A DNA stretch of 64,000 nt from Leuctra nigra (Eukaryota; Arthropoda; Insecta; Plecoptera; Leuctridae): contig OW203769.1 of NCBI GenBank assembly GCA_934045905.1, positions 26,505,705 to 26,569,704 on the forward strand, given 5' to 3'. The notes beneath the pieces were generated by a model that worked only from the letters and a program-made list of their open reading frames with translations, did no database searches and had not been told where the DNA came from. Positions 45,370 to 57,389 of this stretch are shown here, piece by piece (position 1 is the stretch's first letter; each line of letters begins with the position of its first letter). A program made the translations under genes and the position numbers.

Positions 45370-47655
45370 ATGAAAACCGATTTAGTCAGGTATTGCTATT
45401 ATTTTCGTGGACAAACATTTATGCTAAGTTGCTAAATTCGCCACATAAGAAAATGTCAATTAGTTTAGAGCAAAAATAATTTGCTGAGGGTGTAATTGTC
45501 ACAATTGGAAACTAAATGAGCATTGCTAAATGAGCTGGATAACTTATTGTAAACTGAATGTACCCGAATGTATCTATAATTTATGTGCTGTGTACTGAAA
45601 TTATGTAGTAGAGATTGTTCTGCTTTAACCTGTAAATACTATATATTTGATATTCATTTGTTTCATATTCGACCTCTAGAAAGTGTAAATAATTAAGCAA
45701 CCTACAGATAAGCCCTTTGAGGCTTTGAAGGATAAAATGTGAATGTTTAATTGTATTTGTGTATTTCTTGTGTTACAATAAAAATAAATAAAAAAAAACT
45801 TGTCATTATATTCATAAATGTAAATTTTCATAAAAATACAAATGTTTCATGTTTATAGAGATACTTATTATGATGATATTCTGATGCAAAATGTGTATAT
45901 TATTTTCATTTATTTATTTACTTATTCTTATGATGGAATGGAATTGGAATTTACAATATGGAATTTACAATAAACTATAGATATTAATTTAATTGAACTC
46001 ATGAAATTGACTTGTCAAAAGAAAGTACTACATATTACGTTTAAAAATTATTTAAAATCTTAAATTAACAACAACGCATGATAATAAAACCTAAACATGT
46101 GTTTTTTTTTAATGATTATCATGACTATTATTATTATTACCATTCAAAGTTTTGTGATATTTTGTCATGATTTATATAAAATTATTTATTTTGTCAACAG
46201 TTTCGATTTTAATATAAATAATATCGAATATTTAAAAGGTCGACTTCCAAATTTTGAAAATAAGTTGTAATATAATATGTCTGTGGTTTATGCCTCTAGA
46301 AAATTCTTTTTTCTTGTATGCTTTTGTTTAATATGGAATTGTTTTTCTTTTTGATCAAAAATTTATAATTTTTTGTCTTGAAGAAGATTTTGATATTAAA
46401 ATCGTAACTTTGGCAGAAAGAAAGAAATAATTTTATATGAAACATGGCGCAATATTTCAAAACTTTGAATTGTTTTAAATTAAACCTAATATAAACTTAT
46501 CGATTTGTTTATAATATTAGTTTAAATACAATTTTATTTCACAACAATAGTGTTCCAAACAGAATACTCTGAAAATCATTTTATTGATGGCCGACCCAAT
46601 ACAGATCAATGTACAATAATAAAATATTAAAAACTGAGAAAAAATTCTAAAATTGTTACAAAAATATTTTGTAAATTTTCACAGTTGTAAAATTTGATTA
46701 CATATTGTCCGTTCGGCCGGCGGGATACTTTTTAACTTCTCACATCCCGTTTCTATTAGTTTTGTAAAAAATTTAAAAATTTTAAATAAAATTACTTTTT
46801 TATTGCACAGAGTTCAATCTTGTTTCATAATTTTAAAATGTTAATAAAAGTGTGCAGTTTAGGAAAGTGCACAGTTTCAGTGTAAATAAAATTGAACGTC
46901 ACCCCCACGGGTGACGGGGGGGGGGGGGGTTGTAAGCCCCATTTACATGCTAACATTTCCTATAAAATATTGTATAAAATCTTTTGTCAAATCTTTTATA
47001 ACATCTTTTACAGAAATAGAACTTGCTTTCTATGATAAAATTATTTATAAAACCCTTTGACATAACAGTTGACCATAAAATTGTCTTTGTTGCACGGTAA
47101 AATTTCTTTGAAAAAAGATTTTTTTTTATAGAATTTGTATGGAAAATTTTACCGTGTAAATTGTGCTTTGCAACATGATTCTTTTATTTAATCACCATTG
47201 TCCATTACTTAACGGTTTTAATTATGTACCGTCGCTTCATTTACCGGCCATGTAGCTTTTTTATCGGCTATTTCAGAAGTCTACCTTCCAAAATATTCTT
47301 TTGGCATTGATTCCGCAAGGTTGCAGACCTCCAGTCACTTCTCTTGGACGTCGATTGAGACTTCATACAAGTTGAAAGCTTGCTTCACATTGTGAATTCA
47401 TTGCCTATTATTTATTACTTTCCATCCTGATGATTGACGTGATTGGTTTCAAATGATAATCAGTAAGAGAGAATTTGGGCGATGCTCCATAATCGATTCA
47501 CTAGATTGTTCCTTGAAAATAAAAGAACGATAATTTCTTGGAATGCATTTTGTACTTAGTAGGTAGTATAGTAGGAACTGATTCAATTCAATATTTCTTC
47601 CTTATTTAGAAAGAAACAATTATAATCATCAACTCACTAATAAAATATTAATATG
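45370..47655. other. intronic DNA, no gene seen
   Basis: Strongly AT-rich with no coding motif. A G run (46916-46929) follows CACGGGTGAC. Similar GAGTGAC-plus-G-run sequence occurs at 48903. Confidence 0.45.
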
Positions 47656-47660
47656 TTAAC

Positions 47661-48165
47661 CTTCCATACAATGCATCATGCAGGGACAAATTTAGGGAAC
47701 TCTCGATCTTACCTCTACCTTGTCTTTATATTTTGACAGTATGCCTCTATACCAGAGACAATATTATTTTATTTAGGGACAATAGTCATCATGAGCATAA
47801 TACTCGGGGAGCAGAGAACTTGAGGCATGAGTACTGCCGGCTCAAATTAACATCCAGCGGTGTCCTGCAGTCGGGTCGAAGACTCTACAACAAGCTGCCT
47901 CAAGAGATGCGCAGCATCGCTTCCAGAAGCATATTCAAGAATGCTTTGAATGACTTTCTTTTATCAAACTCATTTTATACTGTTGATGACTTCATGAACT
48001 TTTAGTGACTTTTAATGTATTTTAATGAATGTTCTAAGTATCCTGGTTAAAGATTGTTAATTTACTGAAGCTGTAGCATTCATATAATATTACCTATAAG
48101 ACTGACTTTGTAATACAATGCTTAAATTGTTCACTACAAATAAATAAATACAATACAATACAATA
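47661..48165 (+). pseudogene. non-LTR retrotransposon 3' fragment (CR1/L2-like)
   Basis: An open frame starting upstream of any ATG reads SCRDKFRELSILPLPCLYIL and then DNSHHEHNTRGAENLRHEYC, ending LYNKLPQEMRSIASRSIFKN, ...FYTVDDFMNF and a stop at 48005. HNTR...YNxLPxEIR...FKxxL...FY.xxDF is the usual C-terminal end of CR1/L2-type LINE polymerases; a comparable end is present in the intact LINE at 8047-10659. A 3' untranslated stretch and an (AATAC)n tail follow. Only the last 115 codons remain. Confidence 0.72.
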
Positions 48166-48441
48166 ATGATAGATAATTGGAAATGTTTTTAGTAGGAATT
48201 TAATTCGACCTAAGAATGTAACGTTGAGTTCTATAACGTTGTCCAAATATGATTTTACCTTCTCTAGGTTGTGACATTTTGAGATTAAACAATATTCCAC
48301 AATTAATTCCAATAAGCTAGCATAAACACGTTATGCAAATCTTATAGGAATCCGAAACCAGAATCAATTTTATAAAACTGAAAAATATTTTAAAATATCA
48401 GAAAAAATAATTGTATTGATCTAATTGACAGTAGGTAGATA

Positions 48442-48796
48442 CAAGGACGTATTCGTATTTAGGGGGGGGGGGGGGGGGCCGAGGGGGCCATGCCCCCCCC
48501 TCCCCCGAAATCAGGGTTTCATCTAAGAAAATAAGCACATTTAAAATAATATGTGAAAAAAAAACTTATAAATAGACAGATCATGTCAAAAACGTTCCAA
48601 AGTGGTTAAATTTGATTTTAAATTCCAAAAAATTACGTATTTTTGATATTTTTTAATTTACAATTTACCAAAATAGCTATACACTGCGATTCAAAATTGC
48701 ACCTAAGTGAATGACCTTGATCCAATCCACTGTCATTTTTCTAAATATTAGTAATGTCCCCCCCCCCCCCGAAATTTAATCCTGGATACGCCCTTG
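48442..48796. mobile_element. short hAT-like MITE with 8-bp duplication
   Basis: The left end CAAGGACGTATTCG and right end CCTGGATACGCCCTTG are imperfect inverted repeats. GGTAGATA flanks the element on both sides (48434-48441 and 48797-48804). The 8-bp duplication indicates a hAT-type element. G and C runs lie just inside the ends, as in the element at 27643. Confidence 0.78.
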
Positions 48797-48804
48797 GGTA
48801 GATA

Positions 48805-51800
48805 TATAATCATTCAGACTTCAGAGATTCGCTCACATCTATTCTTCAGCAAATGTTTTAATAAAAATTGATTGAAATGCACTTTATGGGAAAAACAATG
48901 GCGAGTGACGGGGGGGGGGGGGGGGGGGCTTGATTTTCGTAGGTATTCATAAGTGGGTTTTCACGCGTGTTTGACGTGATTAAAAGTGGTGAACTCTCAG
49001 GTACGAGACACGCAAAATAATCTTAGGCTCGAGAATACAAAAATACTTCTGTTTTGTTCAGAATGACACGTGACTAATTTAACTTGTGATTTCTAAAAAT
49101 AGAAAATAGATTTTACATCACCCGTAAAAAATGGGGGGATTGAGATTATAATAAATTTAACAAAGACACATTGAATTGATGGTAAAGAAATCGCCATAAC
49201 TAAACCCCTTCCTTTAAATTTCTCCCGCACCCTTGTGTGTTTTACACGAACAAAACCGTTTTTAATATGCAGGTACCGTGATTAGTATAGTAATAAAGAA
49301 AAACAAATCTTCTAACATGCAATTGAACAAATTGAAGCAATTGAACGAACAGAATAAGGGCAAAAGATACGCAAGGTCGTCCGCGGCGTATCCCAATTGA
49401 ATCAAATTTTAAATGTAGCACGTCCCAGTAATCGTCCTAAGTAGGTAGCACATTCATTTCCCGGAATCATATTATTGTAACCTGTAGTTCAAGTCATAAT
49501 AATCTAATATAATTTAAATAATACATTTTATAAAATGTAGTAGTACTAACACAATGAAAGGTTCTAGATATTTCTTTTTACGGTCTTATTACAAACTCTT
49601 TAAAAATCGTTTAAAAGTGTAGACATTCCTGTGAAACTATGCGGCGTGTGTTGAGCTCTTGTTTTGGGGTTCCCTTAGAGAATGTCTCAAGTTTTGTTTT
49701 TAGATTTTTACAGAGGTATTTTTTGCTCGTAAACTATTTGGGTGTTTTGCCAAAACTGTTTTAAATGTTGAGTTACTATCTTGAACGTTAAAAATACTCG
49801 CCACGAATCTAATTGTGTGAGAAAAGAGTTCTTCATTAAAAGGCTAGAATTCGCTTCCATTTAAATCTACATTTTCACAGGTATAGACAGACTGGAAGAC
49901 TGGTCCACCCTGGAGATATCAATATACGACTTTATATTATACTAATTTCGTACACATTTTCATAGGTTTCAAAATGTCAATAATTCTATAAAGAAACTAT
50001 TTGCACAATAAGTTCGTATAACAAAAATTAATAAATAAATGGTAATATCCCGTGTTCGGTTCTATGTCTTTAAAAATGGATCTAATCTAATGTTAAATAA
50101 TGTGGAAATGAAAGCCAATTCAAACACATTATTTGTAGGGACAGGATCTTTGACAAATCATGAATATTCCCTGAAGAGATTCTAGTGAATCATCGTTTCT
50201 CTTATACAATCCTCAAGTCCTTTTCAAACATTAGCCCCATGGTCACAGTCCAGACTTTCACAAGCAAAAACATTCCTATGCCATCGTACGAGTTAAAAAA
50301 TTATTTTTAAAACATGCAGTAATCAATTATTTAAAGAAATATTTTAATTTATATATAAATAGATATTTTGAAAATAATAGGATTCAAACAAAATCGTCTC
50401 GTGAAGACAGACCTACATATTCCAAATGAATTTGCATAATTACTTTGTGTTGCAAACTTTAAATCAAATTTGAATTTATGAGTCGGTTAGGGATAAATGT
50501 GTAGTATTATTGCAATTGTAGTCAACTCGATAAATAATTAAAACAGTTGGTTTTTTGGGTTATTAGAACAGATATTTTTTTCGGTCTAATCTATTATTAT
50601 TGTCTTGGTTGTATTTTATACTTATCTATGTTTACTATTGCTTTGCTGTATAGCTGTAGACATCACAAGAATTTCAAGATACGTATAATTAATGATACAG
50701 TTGTTCTAATAAAAGAAAAATAGCAATTGTTTACCAATATTCCCTTATTAAAAAAGTTAAAAATTTTGAACTGAATGCGAATTATTAGGTTAAGTGGACG
50801 TTTCATAAAATGGTTTAATATTATAATAGAGAAACATATAAATCAAAATTTATTTGTATACATATTTTATAAACATCTTTTGAAGTGAAAAGAAATTACA
50901 ATTAATACTAATTACTAATTAGGTACTCTTCGGTAACTCTTCATAGAAATGATTATTCATGCCATTGTAAGAATTTTCAAGAGAGATTCTAGAAATAGCA
51001 GCAATCCCTGTACTGAGCCTCAATGCCTACTTATTCTGAGAATTAAATAGAACTAAATGTTGTCAACTTCATGCCATATAAATCTTTCCCACTGAAAGCC
51101 GGCAAGATTAACGACGCACGGTATACTCGCTCTTTGCTACAAGCCAGCAGGACGAGCAACAAAAACTTTGCAAAGACACAGCAAAAGAGACAGATGTAAG
51201 AGAAACAAAACGACGGACGACGAATATCATAAATAATGTTTATGGGATTTTAAGCAATTACATAAATCACTCCAATGTAGATTGGTGAAATACGTAATTA
51301 TAATTAATTAAACTTCTAAAACAATTGCTATAAATAAAATAGCTTTCTATATGTCGGTCAAAATTGACGTGGCTTATTAATGTGATGGGAAGATTTGAAT
51401 TGAATTAAGTATGAATTTAAAGATGAACAGGAAAAAAATGTTCGGGCGGAAACGAGGCTTGTCTATAAACTAAAAATAACAAAAATTTGCCAAGGGCCGA
51501 CACAACAAATGACTTGGAAATAGATTCAGATTGGAAGCTTCCAACTGTTGTATGCACAATACCAGCCACAATACCTACGTCTTTTAGACATCAGCTGCTG
51601 TATATTATTTATTCAAAGTCGATTGATATCATTGTTCTCTCTAAGAAATTTATACAAGAGCAATACCAGAAATTTAAGTTACAGAAGTATAACTATTTTC
51701 AGCATTTCCCACGAAATCTCTGGAAAATATTTTATGTTATACTCTCATCTTAAAATTTCGTTTCTTCATTTTCTTAAAATTTAAAAAAAAACATAAAATG

Positions 51801-52630
51801 TTGGCGTTGTTCATAAAATGTAAAATGGGATAACAGCTATTGCTCGTGACTTTAGTATTGCAGTGAGGAGTACAAAAGGCAACTCAAGTCCCATATCCAC
51901 TTTACCCCCACTTTCTCCAAAAGAAAAACGGGGAGATAGCTTCCCCCACTACTTCAAAGTACTCCAGCTATATTGGTTATTGGTTTACTGAAACGAAGTA
52001 GGCTTGAATATATTTTCAGGAGAGTTCTTTTTTGTTATTGCTGTGGAATGAAAATGTAGGTTTATACTGTACCTTTAGGAAAACAGTTTTAGGTATTTTA
52101 TAGAGCTATCTTCTTATGAATAGCATAGAATGTACTCAAGATTAGTTCATATTTGATAGGTGTCATTTTATTTGCGTGTAAATCGTTCCATGCTACTTGG
52201 GTATTAGGAATACGTTGAAACTTATTAAAAACATAACTGCACAACGTTATTTGCCAATTATTGAGGCTCTCGCTCTCCTGGGTCAAATAGTGACCTCTAC
52301 AGGCCATTAATTGTATAGAACTGTAGGTACATAATTTTAAATGCAAAAGATTCTGAAAAAGTAAGAAATTTTCAATCGCATTGTCTTTATACTATTATGT
52401 TAGAGTTTAATTTACTAACAATTTTTTTTTTTAACTTTACTATATATTTATTTACGATTTATAACGTATATTTTACATTTTTAATGTATTTTGAGTATTT
52501 AATTCACTGCATTATATTTTATGCGTATTTTATGCATTTAAAACATTTAAAAAACTAACTGAAAATAATAAAGCATATTGTGTTCAATTTCACGCCCCCT
52601 TTGGGCATTGGCTAATGGTGACTAATGTAT
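48805..52630. other. intronic DNA, no gene seen
   Basis: AT-rich, with a G run of about 19 at 48910. A patch at 51100-51210 is slightly GC-richer. Open frames are short and unrelated to known families. Confidence 0.4.
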
Positions 52631-52634
52631 CTGG

Positions 52635-52757
52635 GACCCTATTCTAGAACTTTTAAATTCCCAATTCCACTAGAATTCAATTCCATACAATGTTAATCCT
52701 TATGGCCGTGACTGAATTCCATCAGCATGGATTTGCAAAATCGTTCTAGAATAGACC
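52635..52757. mobile_element. possible small MITE
   Basis: ACCCTATTCTAGAAC on the left and GTTCTAGAATAGACC on the right are inverted ends of a segment of about 120 bp. There is no clear target duplication and the interior was not matched to another copy. Confidence 0.45.
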
Positions 52758-52764
52758 TCCTGGT

Positions 52765-52945
52765 GGACTGTGAGAAGGGGGTGGTCGTGGCCTATTGGGA
52801 GGGAACCTTCCCATCATTTGCCTCTCGACTGGGGGAACCACTAGGTATATGGATCGAAATTCACCAGGAAGAACGGCAGCGGGAATCGAACCGGGAAGTC
52901 TGTCTGAGCCAACTTGCTCTCTCACTTATATAGCTGTCACGTACT
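52765..52945 (-). mobile_element. tRNA-derived SINE
   Basis: Read on the minus strand, GGCTCAGACAGACTTCCC is followed by GGTTCGATTCCCGC, a perfect pol III B box, and then a unique body (CGTTCTTCCTGGTGAATTTC ... CAATAGGCCACGACC). Position and order fit a tRNA-headed SINE. No intact cloverleaf can be drawn. Confidence 0.6.
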
Positions 52946-53102
52946 CAATTGCCAATAGAATGAGAACAGCCCCTTTTAGTGCAGGTTCAAGTGTAGAAAA
53001 AATGCTTTCCGCTCGATTGGAGTGCCGAAATTGATTTTTTCATAATTAGCGATTGTTTACATCATTCTTAATATTACCTGTAGTGCCTTCAATTTTTTTG
53101 GT

Positions 53103-53383
53103 GGCCATCTTGGAAAATATGGCGGAAAACGTAATTTTACAAATTATTTAATTATTGGTAGAGGAAAGGTTGAAAAATTATGAAATAATTCACTAAAACT
53201 AACTCAAATATGGAGACTTGAAAAAAAATACGCCGTGAACGAATTTTATTTTTTCATTGTTGGAATTGACCAATCACGTTTCTGTGTTTTTTTGCTCTCA
53301 ATTTATTATGAAACGCGTGGACTTTTACTAAAATATGTAGAATTAAAATTTGTAGACAATTTCATTTTGAACAATATGCGTTT

Positions 53384-53446
<63 letters not shown>

Positions 53447-53588
53447 CTTTTTTTTTTCAAGTCACTATATTTGAGTTAGTTTTGGTGAATTATTTCATAA
53501 TTTTTCAATCTTTCCTCTACCAACAATTAAATAATTTGTAAAATTTACGTTTTTCGCTCGTTTTCCGCCATATTTTCCAAGATGGCCA
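53103..53588. mobile_element. foldback element with (TA)n centre
   Basis: GGCCATCTTGGAAAATATGG (53103 onwards) and CCATATTTTCCAAGATGGCC (ending 53588) begin arms of about 130 bp. The arms continue through AATTATTTAATT, TTGAAAAATTATGAAATAAT and ACTAACTCAAATAT. The centre carries a run of about 26 TA units (53387-53439), which probably grew inside the loop. Confidence 0.82.
53387..53439. repeat. (TA)n microsatellite
   Basis: About 26 uninterrupted TA dinucleotides, located in the loop of the foldback element at 53103-53588. Confidence 0.95.
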
Positions 53589-53819
53589 TTCGCCATTCAT
53601 AAGTACCTGCAAAGATGTTATACCTCCATTTGGCAAAGCATTTTATGCGGAATCTCAAAAAAATTATAGTGTACTACCAATAGTAGGTATAGCTACTCAG
53701 TAATGCTAATAATACAAATTATTTGTATTTGTATTTTCATGTCGCAGGTTAACAATTACATTTAAATCTACATTTACTAATTTAGTATTCTTTGCACAGG
53801 ATATTTTGTCCTTGTCTGC

Positions 53820-54358
53820 TAGTGCTGCTGGGTACGTTCCTCAAAAAAGGAACTAGATCCAGTTCCACTTCTTTTGAGCAAAAAGGAACTAGTTTCAGTT
53901 CCTAGTTCATTTCAAATAAAGGAACTGGAAAGTTACAAGGAAGGTACTAAGTTACTTTTAAGTTACTTTGCCCTCAAAAAAACATCAATTTTTTTTTAAA
54001 TTAATTTTAATTATTATTTTTTTTAAATTGTTTTAATTTATTATCTAAATTGAGTGAGCAAATGGAACAAGTATATAATATATTCTCAGAAATCAGGTAA
54101 ATTTAGGTAGCAACAAAAAAATTCGTCATAATTTATTATAAATTCTGTGAAAATTATTTCATAAGACACTACTACGCCTATTCGATAAGGAACTTAAAAA
54201 TAGCGTAAGATAAGTTCCCAAGTTCCTTACAAAAAGGACACTTTTTAGTTTCTAAGTTCCTTTAAAATTAAAGGAACTAAGTTACCCTAAAAGTTCCCCC
54301 AAAAGGAACGAGTTCCCGGTAACTAGTTCCTATAGGAACTAGTTCTTTCCCAACACTG
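53820..54358. mobile_element. GGAACTAGTTCC-rich repeat, copy 1
   Basis: Clusters of GGAACTAGTTCC-like palindromic words lie at both ends (AGTGCTGCTGGGTACGTTCC on the left, GAACTAGTTCTTTCCCAACA on the right), with an AT-rich centre containing TCAGAAATCAGGTAA and TTTATAAATTCTGT. The same order occurs at 62972-63416. The ends are loosely inverted. It is a nonautonomous element of unknown superfamily. Confidence 0.72.
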
Positions 54359-54359
54359 A

Positions 54360-55485
54360 TCCTGTAGTGTATTTGAAGTAAGCTCAAAAATAGAAAAAGT
54401 GTGTATTTAATGGGTGAAAAATAACTAACTTCAAAACGTCTACATTATAAATAAATTCCTAAAATGTTTTCTATGTTCGGTTGAGAAATATTATAATCAT
54501 GAAGACCCAAACAAAAAGAAGCACCTACCCATTATAATACCTACATCCTATATACATTAACGAACTCTCTTTGAATACACATTTTCTCTCTTGGGGGAGG
54601 ATAAAATAGTTTTTTGATATCTTCATTATTATTAACCTAGCCCCGTGCTCGAATTGTTGGAATTCCTTTCAGAAGAGCAAGGAATCTTTCCGGGAGGAAT
54701 CTACAGAGCTAAAGTTACTCCCTTAGCGGTGTTGGCTTGAGAAGGGGTAGAGGGGGGGGGGGGGGAGTAAATTTCCCCGCCAAATATAAACACAACAAGT
54801 ACAATGACGTGGCACTAAGTTAGCGAATTCATGCTAGTTAATACATTGTTGAGATTGCGGTTTGCATTGTTGTGACTTGACTAAAATGTGTTGGCACATT
54901 GTTTCATTTGACTATTAGTGACATTTGAATTTGTCAAGCTGTAGAATTTAATATAGTTTAATTAATTTTATATAATTTTGCCTTATAAATTAGGCAAATG
55001 TGATTTAAATTAAATTTAAATCAATTATTTTATGGAGACATAAGGCTTTTAGATTGTTTCTTCCGAAACCTTGGGGTTCTTTGGGTTCTTCCGGCCCGGC
55101 ATTCAATTGTTGTGTTTGTTGTGAAAAGCATCAACTTCATAAACAAATTACAAATACCTGATGAAAAAATACTGATTTCAAAATATTACCTACTAAGATG
55201 ACTGAAAACACTGTCCAACATGACAAATACTCAGTACACAATCATTAATTAATATTACTCAAATTTCTTATAGGCAAGCGATACACCGGACTTTTTGTCC
55301 GTGTTGACATTAAATTTGCTACGAATAATTTCCATGTGTTGTAGTTGTTTGTATTTGTATTGTGTATTTGATTTTATTTTCAAACTCTCTTGACACATAA
55401 AAACGAAAAATTTATTGATCCACAAGATTTTTATAAGTGTCGTATTCACCAGAGATATCGACTCCAACCACACTACAAAAACTAG
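54360..55485. other. intronic DNA, no gene seen
   Basis: AT-rich, with a G run at 54752-54765. No coding motif or repeat copy was recognised. Confidence 0.45.
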
Positions 55486-55486
55486 A

Positions 55487-55677
55487 AGCCAAAACGGGGT
55501 GAATTAAAAACAGGTCCAGTGTATTTAGGTCGCTTTTTTCCTGAATCAGCCCCTAAAATGGGAGCCAAAATGGATGTTTTTTTTCATGAAGCCGTTTTGG
55601 CTCACTTTTTAGGGTCTGTTTCAGGAAAAAAGCGTCCTAAAATACACGACCTGTTTTTGATTCACCCCGTTTTGGCT
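55487..55677. mobile_element. foldback MITE with AGCCAAAACGGGGTGAAT ends
   Basis: The two halves are near-perfect complements: AGCCAAAACGGGGTGAAT, AAAACAGGTC, TTTCCTGAA(T/A)CAG and TTTTGGCTC words appear in mirror order around TTCATGAA. Length is 191 bp, with no coding capacity. A partial relative lies at 4243-4385. Confidence 0.82.
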
Positions 55678-55679
55678 AC

Positions 55680-56560
55680 TTGTTTTTACTGTCACATTTC
55701 AGTCATAAAAATCAAATAGGTACTCAATTATGTTTATGTTATACCTACTGATGTAATATGTGCTGTAGCCTAATATGGTATTATTTTACCAGCTCTCAGC
55801 TTAGACTCTGGAAAGTTCGTTTTGTATTACAATTCAATAGATTTTGTTGCGAGCAAATTTGTAAAATTAGTATCGTCTCGTTAAAATTATTTTAAATAGC
55901 AATTTGAATAGTTATGTCTAAAACTATTAAATTAACCTTGTTTATAAATGTTTCTCATTTGTTGGGTTTGTTTAATCGCTTGCATAGTAGTATGTAACTC
56001 GATTAGTATAATAGCTGATTGCAGATTTTAACTGCAATTTTGTCATTTATTTATGGATAAGAATTGAATTTCGCTGCGTCTAGGTCAATTCATTATTCAT
56101 CAATTGGTAATTATAAAATGTAGAGAATATTATACTAAAGCCAGGAATGATTTTATAGTTTTGATTCTGTCATATTGACATTAAGCACAGTGTTATACGG
56201 ACTCGACTGTGATGAACCCAAGAAAATGTGCCGATGATGGCTGTGAAAATCTTCATCGTCAAAACGAAATGATGCAATACTCTGATGAAACAATAAGATA
56301 GATCGCTTTTTCCCACTTCCTATTTGCTTCTGATGCCTTGCTCTAAAATGTGTACACTTTTTGTAGATTTTTTAACTATCCTTTATTATTTATTGTAAAT
56401 ACAAAGAAATCGCACAATCAATAATAAATAATTATCAATAAAATACAAATAAAAAATATATATATCAATTTAAAAAAATTAATATATAATATAACAGACA
56501 TGTTTTAGGAGCATTTAAAAAAACACAATAAGAAGAATGTAGGTTTCTGTGGAAAACTTC
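55680..56560. other. intronic DNA, no gene seen
   Basis: AT-rich with no recognised gene or repeat. Confidence 0.45.
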
Positions 56561-56640
56561 CATAGAGTCATCCGACCGAACCGGGGCTCGAACCCGGGAC
56601 CTCTCACTTGCCGGGCGAGAGCTTTTCACAACACACATCC
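56560..56640 (-). mobile_element. tRNA-related SINE fragment
   Basis: On the minus strand AAAGCTCTCGCCCGGCAAGT, GAGAGG and TCCCGGGTTCGAGCCCCGG resemble the D-to-T half of a tRNA, with a perfect B box. The acceptor stem does not pair, and TCGGATGACTCTATGGAAGT follows instead of a tRNA end. This is a SINE-type sequence and not a tRNA gene. Confidence 0.6.
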
Positions 56641-56920
56641 CTTCATATCAAAACACAATAAATCAGATGCAATATATAAAATAAAAAATTAATTTAATGG
56701 ACATATGCAGGTAGGGTATGTCCTCCTACGATTAAAATGTATTGAAACATGTATAATGAGTTTTAATCTGTCCAGAATAAACAGTACCTAGTTTTAGGTA
56801 CCTACATGTAGTTTTTACTTGGATTATATTTGGAGAATTGTGTGCTTTAAGATGATACTAGCGCTCGGCCGTTTTAGAAAATTGAGAGAGAAAAATTGTT
56901 TCATAAGTGAGTGTAACTTT

Positions 56921-57383
56921 TACAGGATGTTGATATGATCAGTCTGATTGTATATTAGTAGCCCTTTTTAATTTTTGCTTATAGCTTCGTTAATTAGGCG
57001 CCGGTAATTCAACAAAACAGCGCAAAACAATGAAATTTGCGATACGATTGGAGACCAAACCCGTAAACCAATTGATCTCAAATTTTAATCATGATTAGAT
57101 GAAATACAAACTTAAGGTTATCCCTTGGCACATTTTTGAAATTTAATTTTATACGGCGGCCAGGGAGACGAGAAAATAGCTAATTTTTCACCAAAAATCC
57201 ACTAATTATTACTAATTAACGAAGCAAAAAATTAAAAATGTACCAAGGGATAACCCTAAGTTTGTCTTTTATCTAATCACGATTAAAATTTCAAATAATT
57301 TGGTCTACCCATTTCGTCTCCAATCGTATCGCAAAAAGTGTCTACAAAAAGCAGCAAAATCGCTTGCGCTTGCAGCACCTTAA
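56921..57383. mobile_element. foldback element, family A copy 2
   Basis: This copy matches 17488-17990 from GATCAGTCTGATTGTATA to the final CACCTTAA. Internal arms pair: GCGATACGATTGGAGAC lies near the left end and GTCTCCAATCGTATCGC near the right, and AACTTAAGGTTATCCCTTGG has an inverted counterpart at CCAAGGGATAACCCTAAGTT. The long self-complementary arms are better preserved here than in copy 1. Confidence 0.78.
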
Positions 57384-57389
57384 GTCATA

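Noticed and set aside
56560..56640. tRNA gene candidate
   Set aside because: The B box is perfect, but the acceptor stem does not pair and the 3' side continues as a SINE body.
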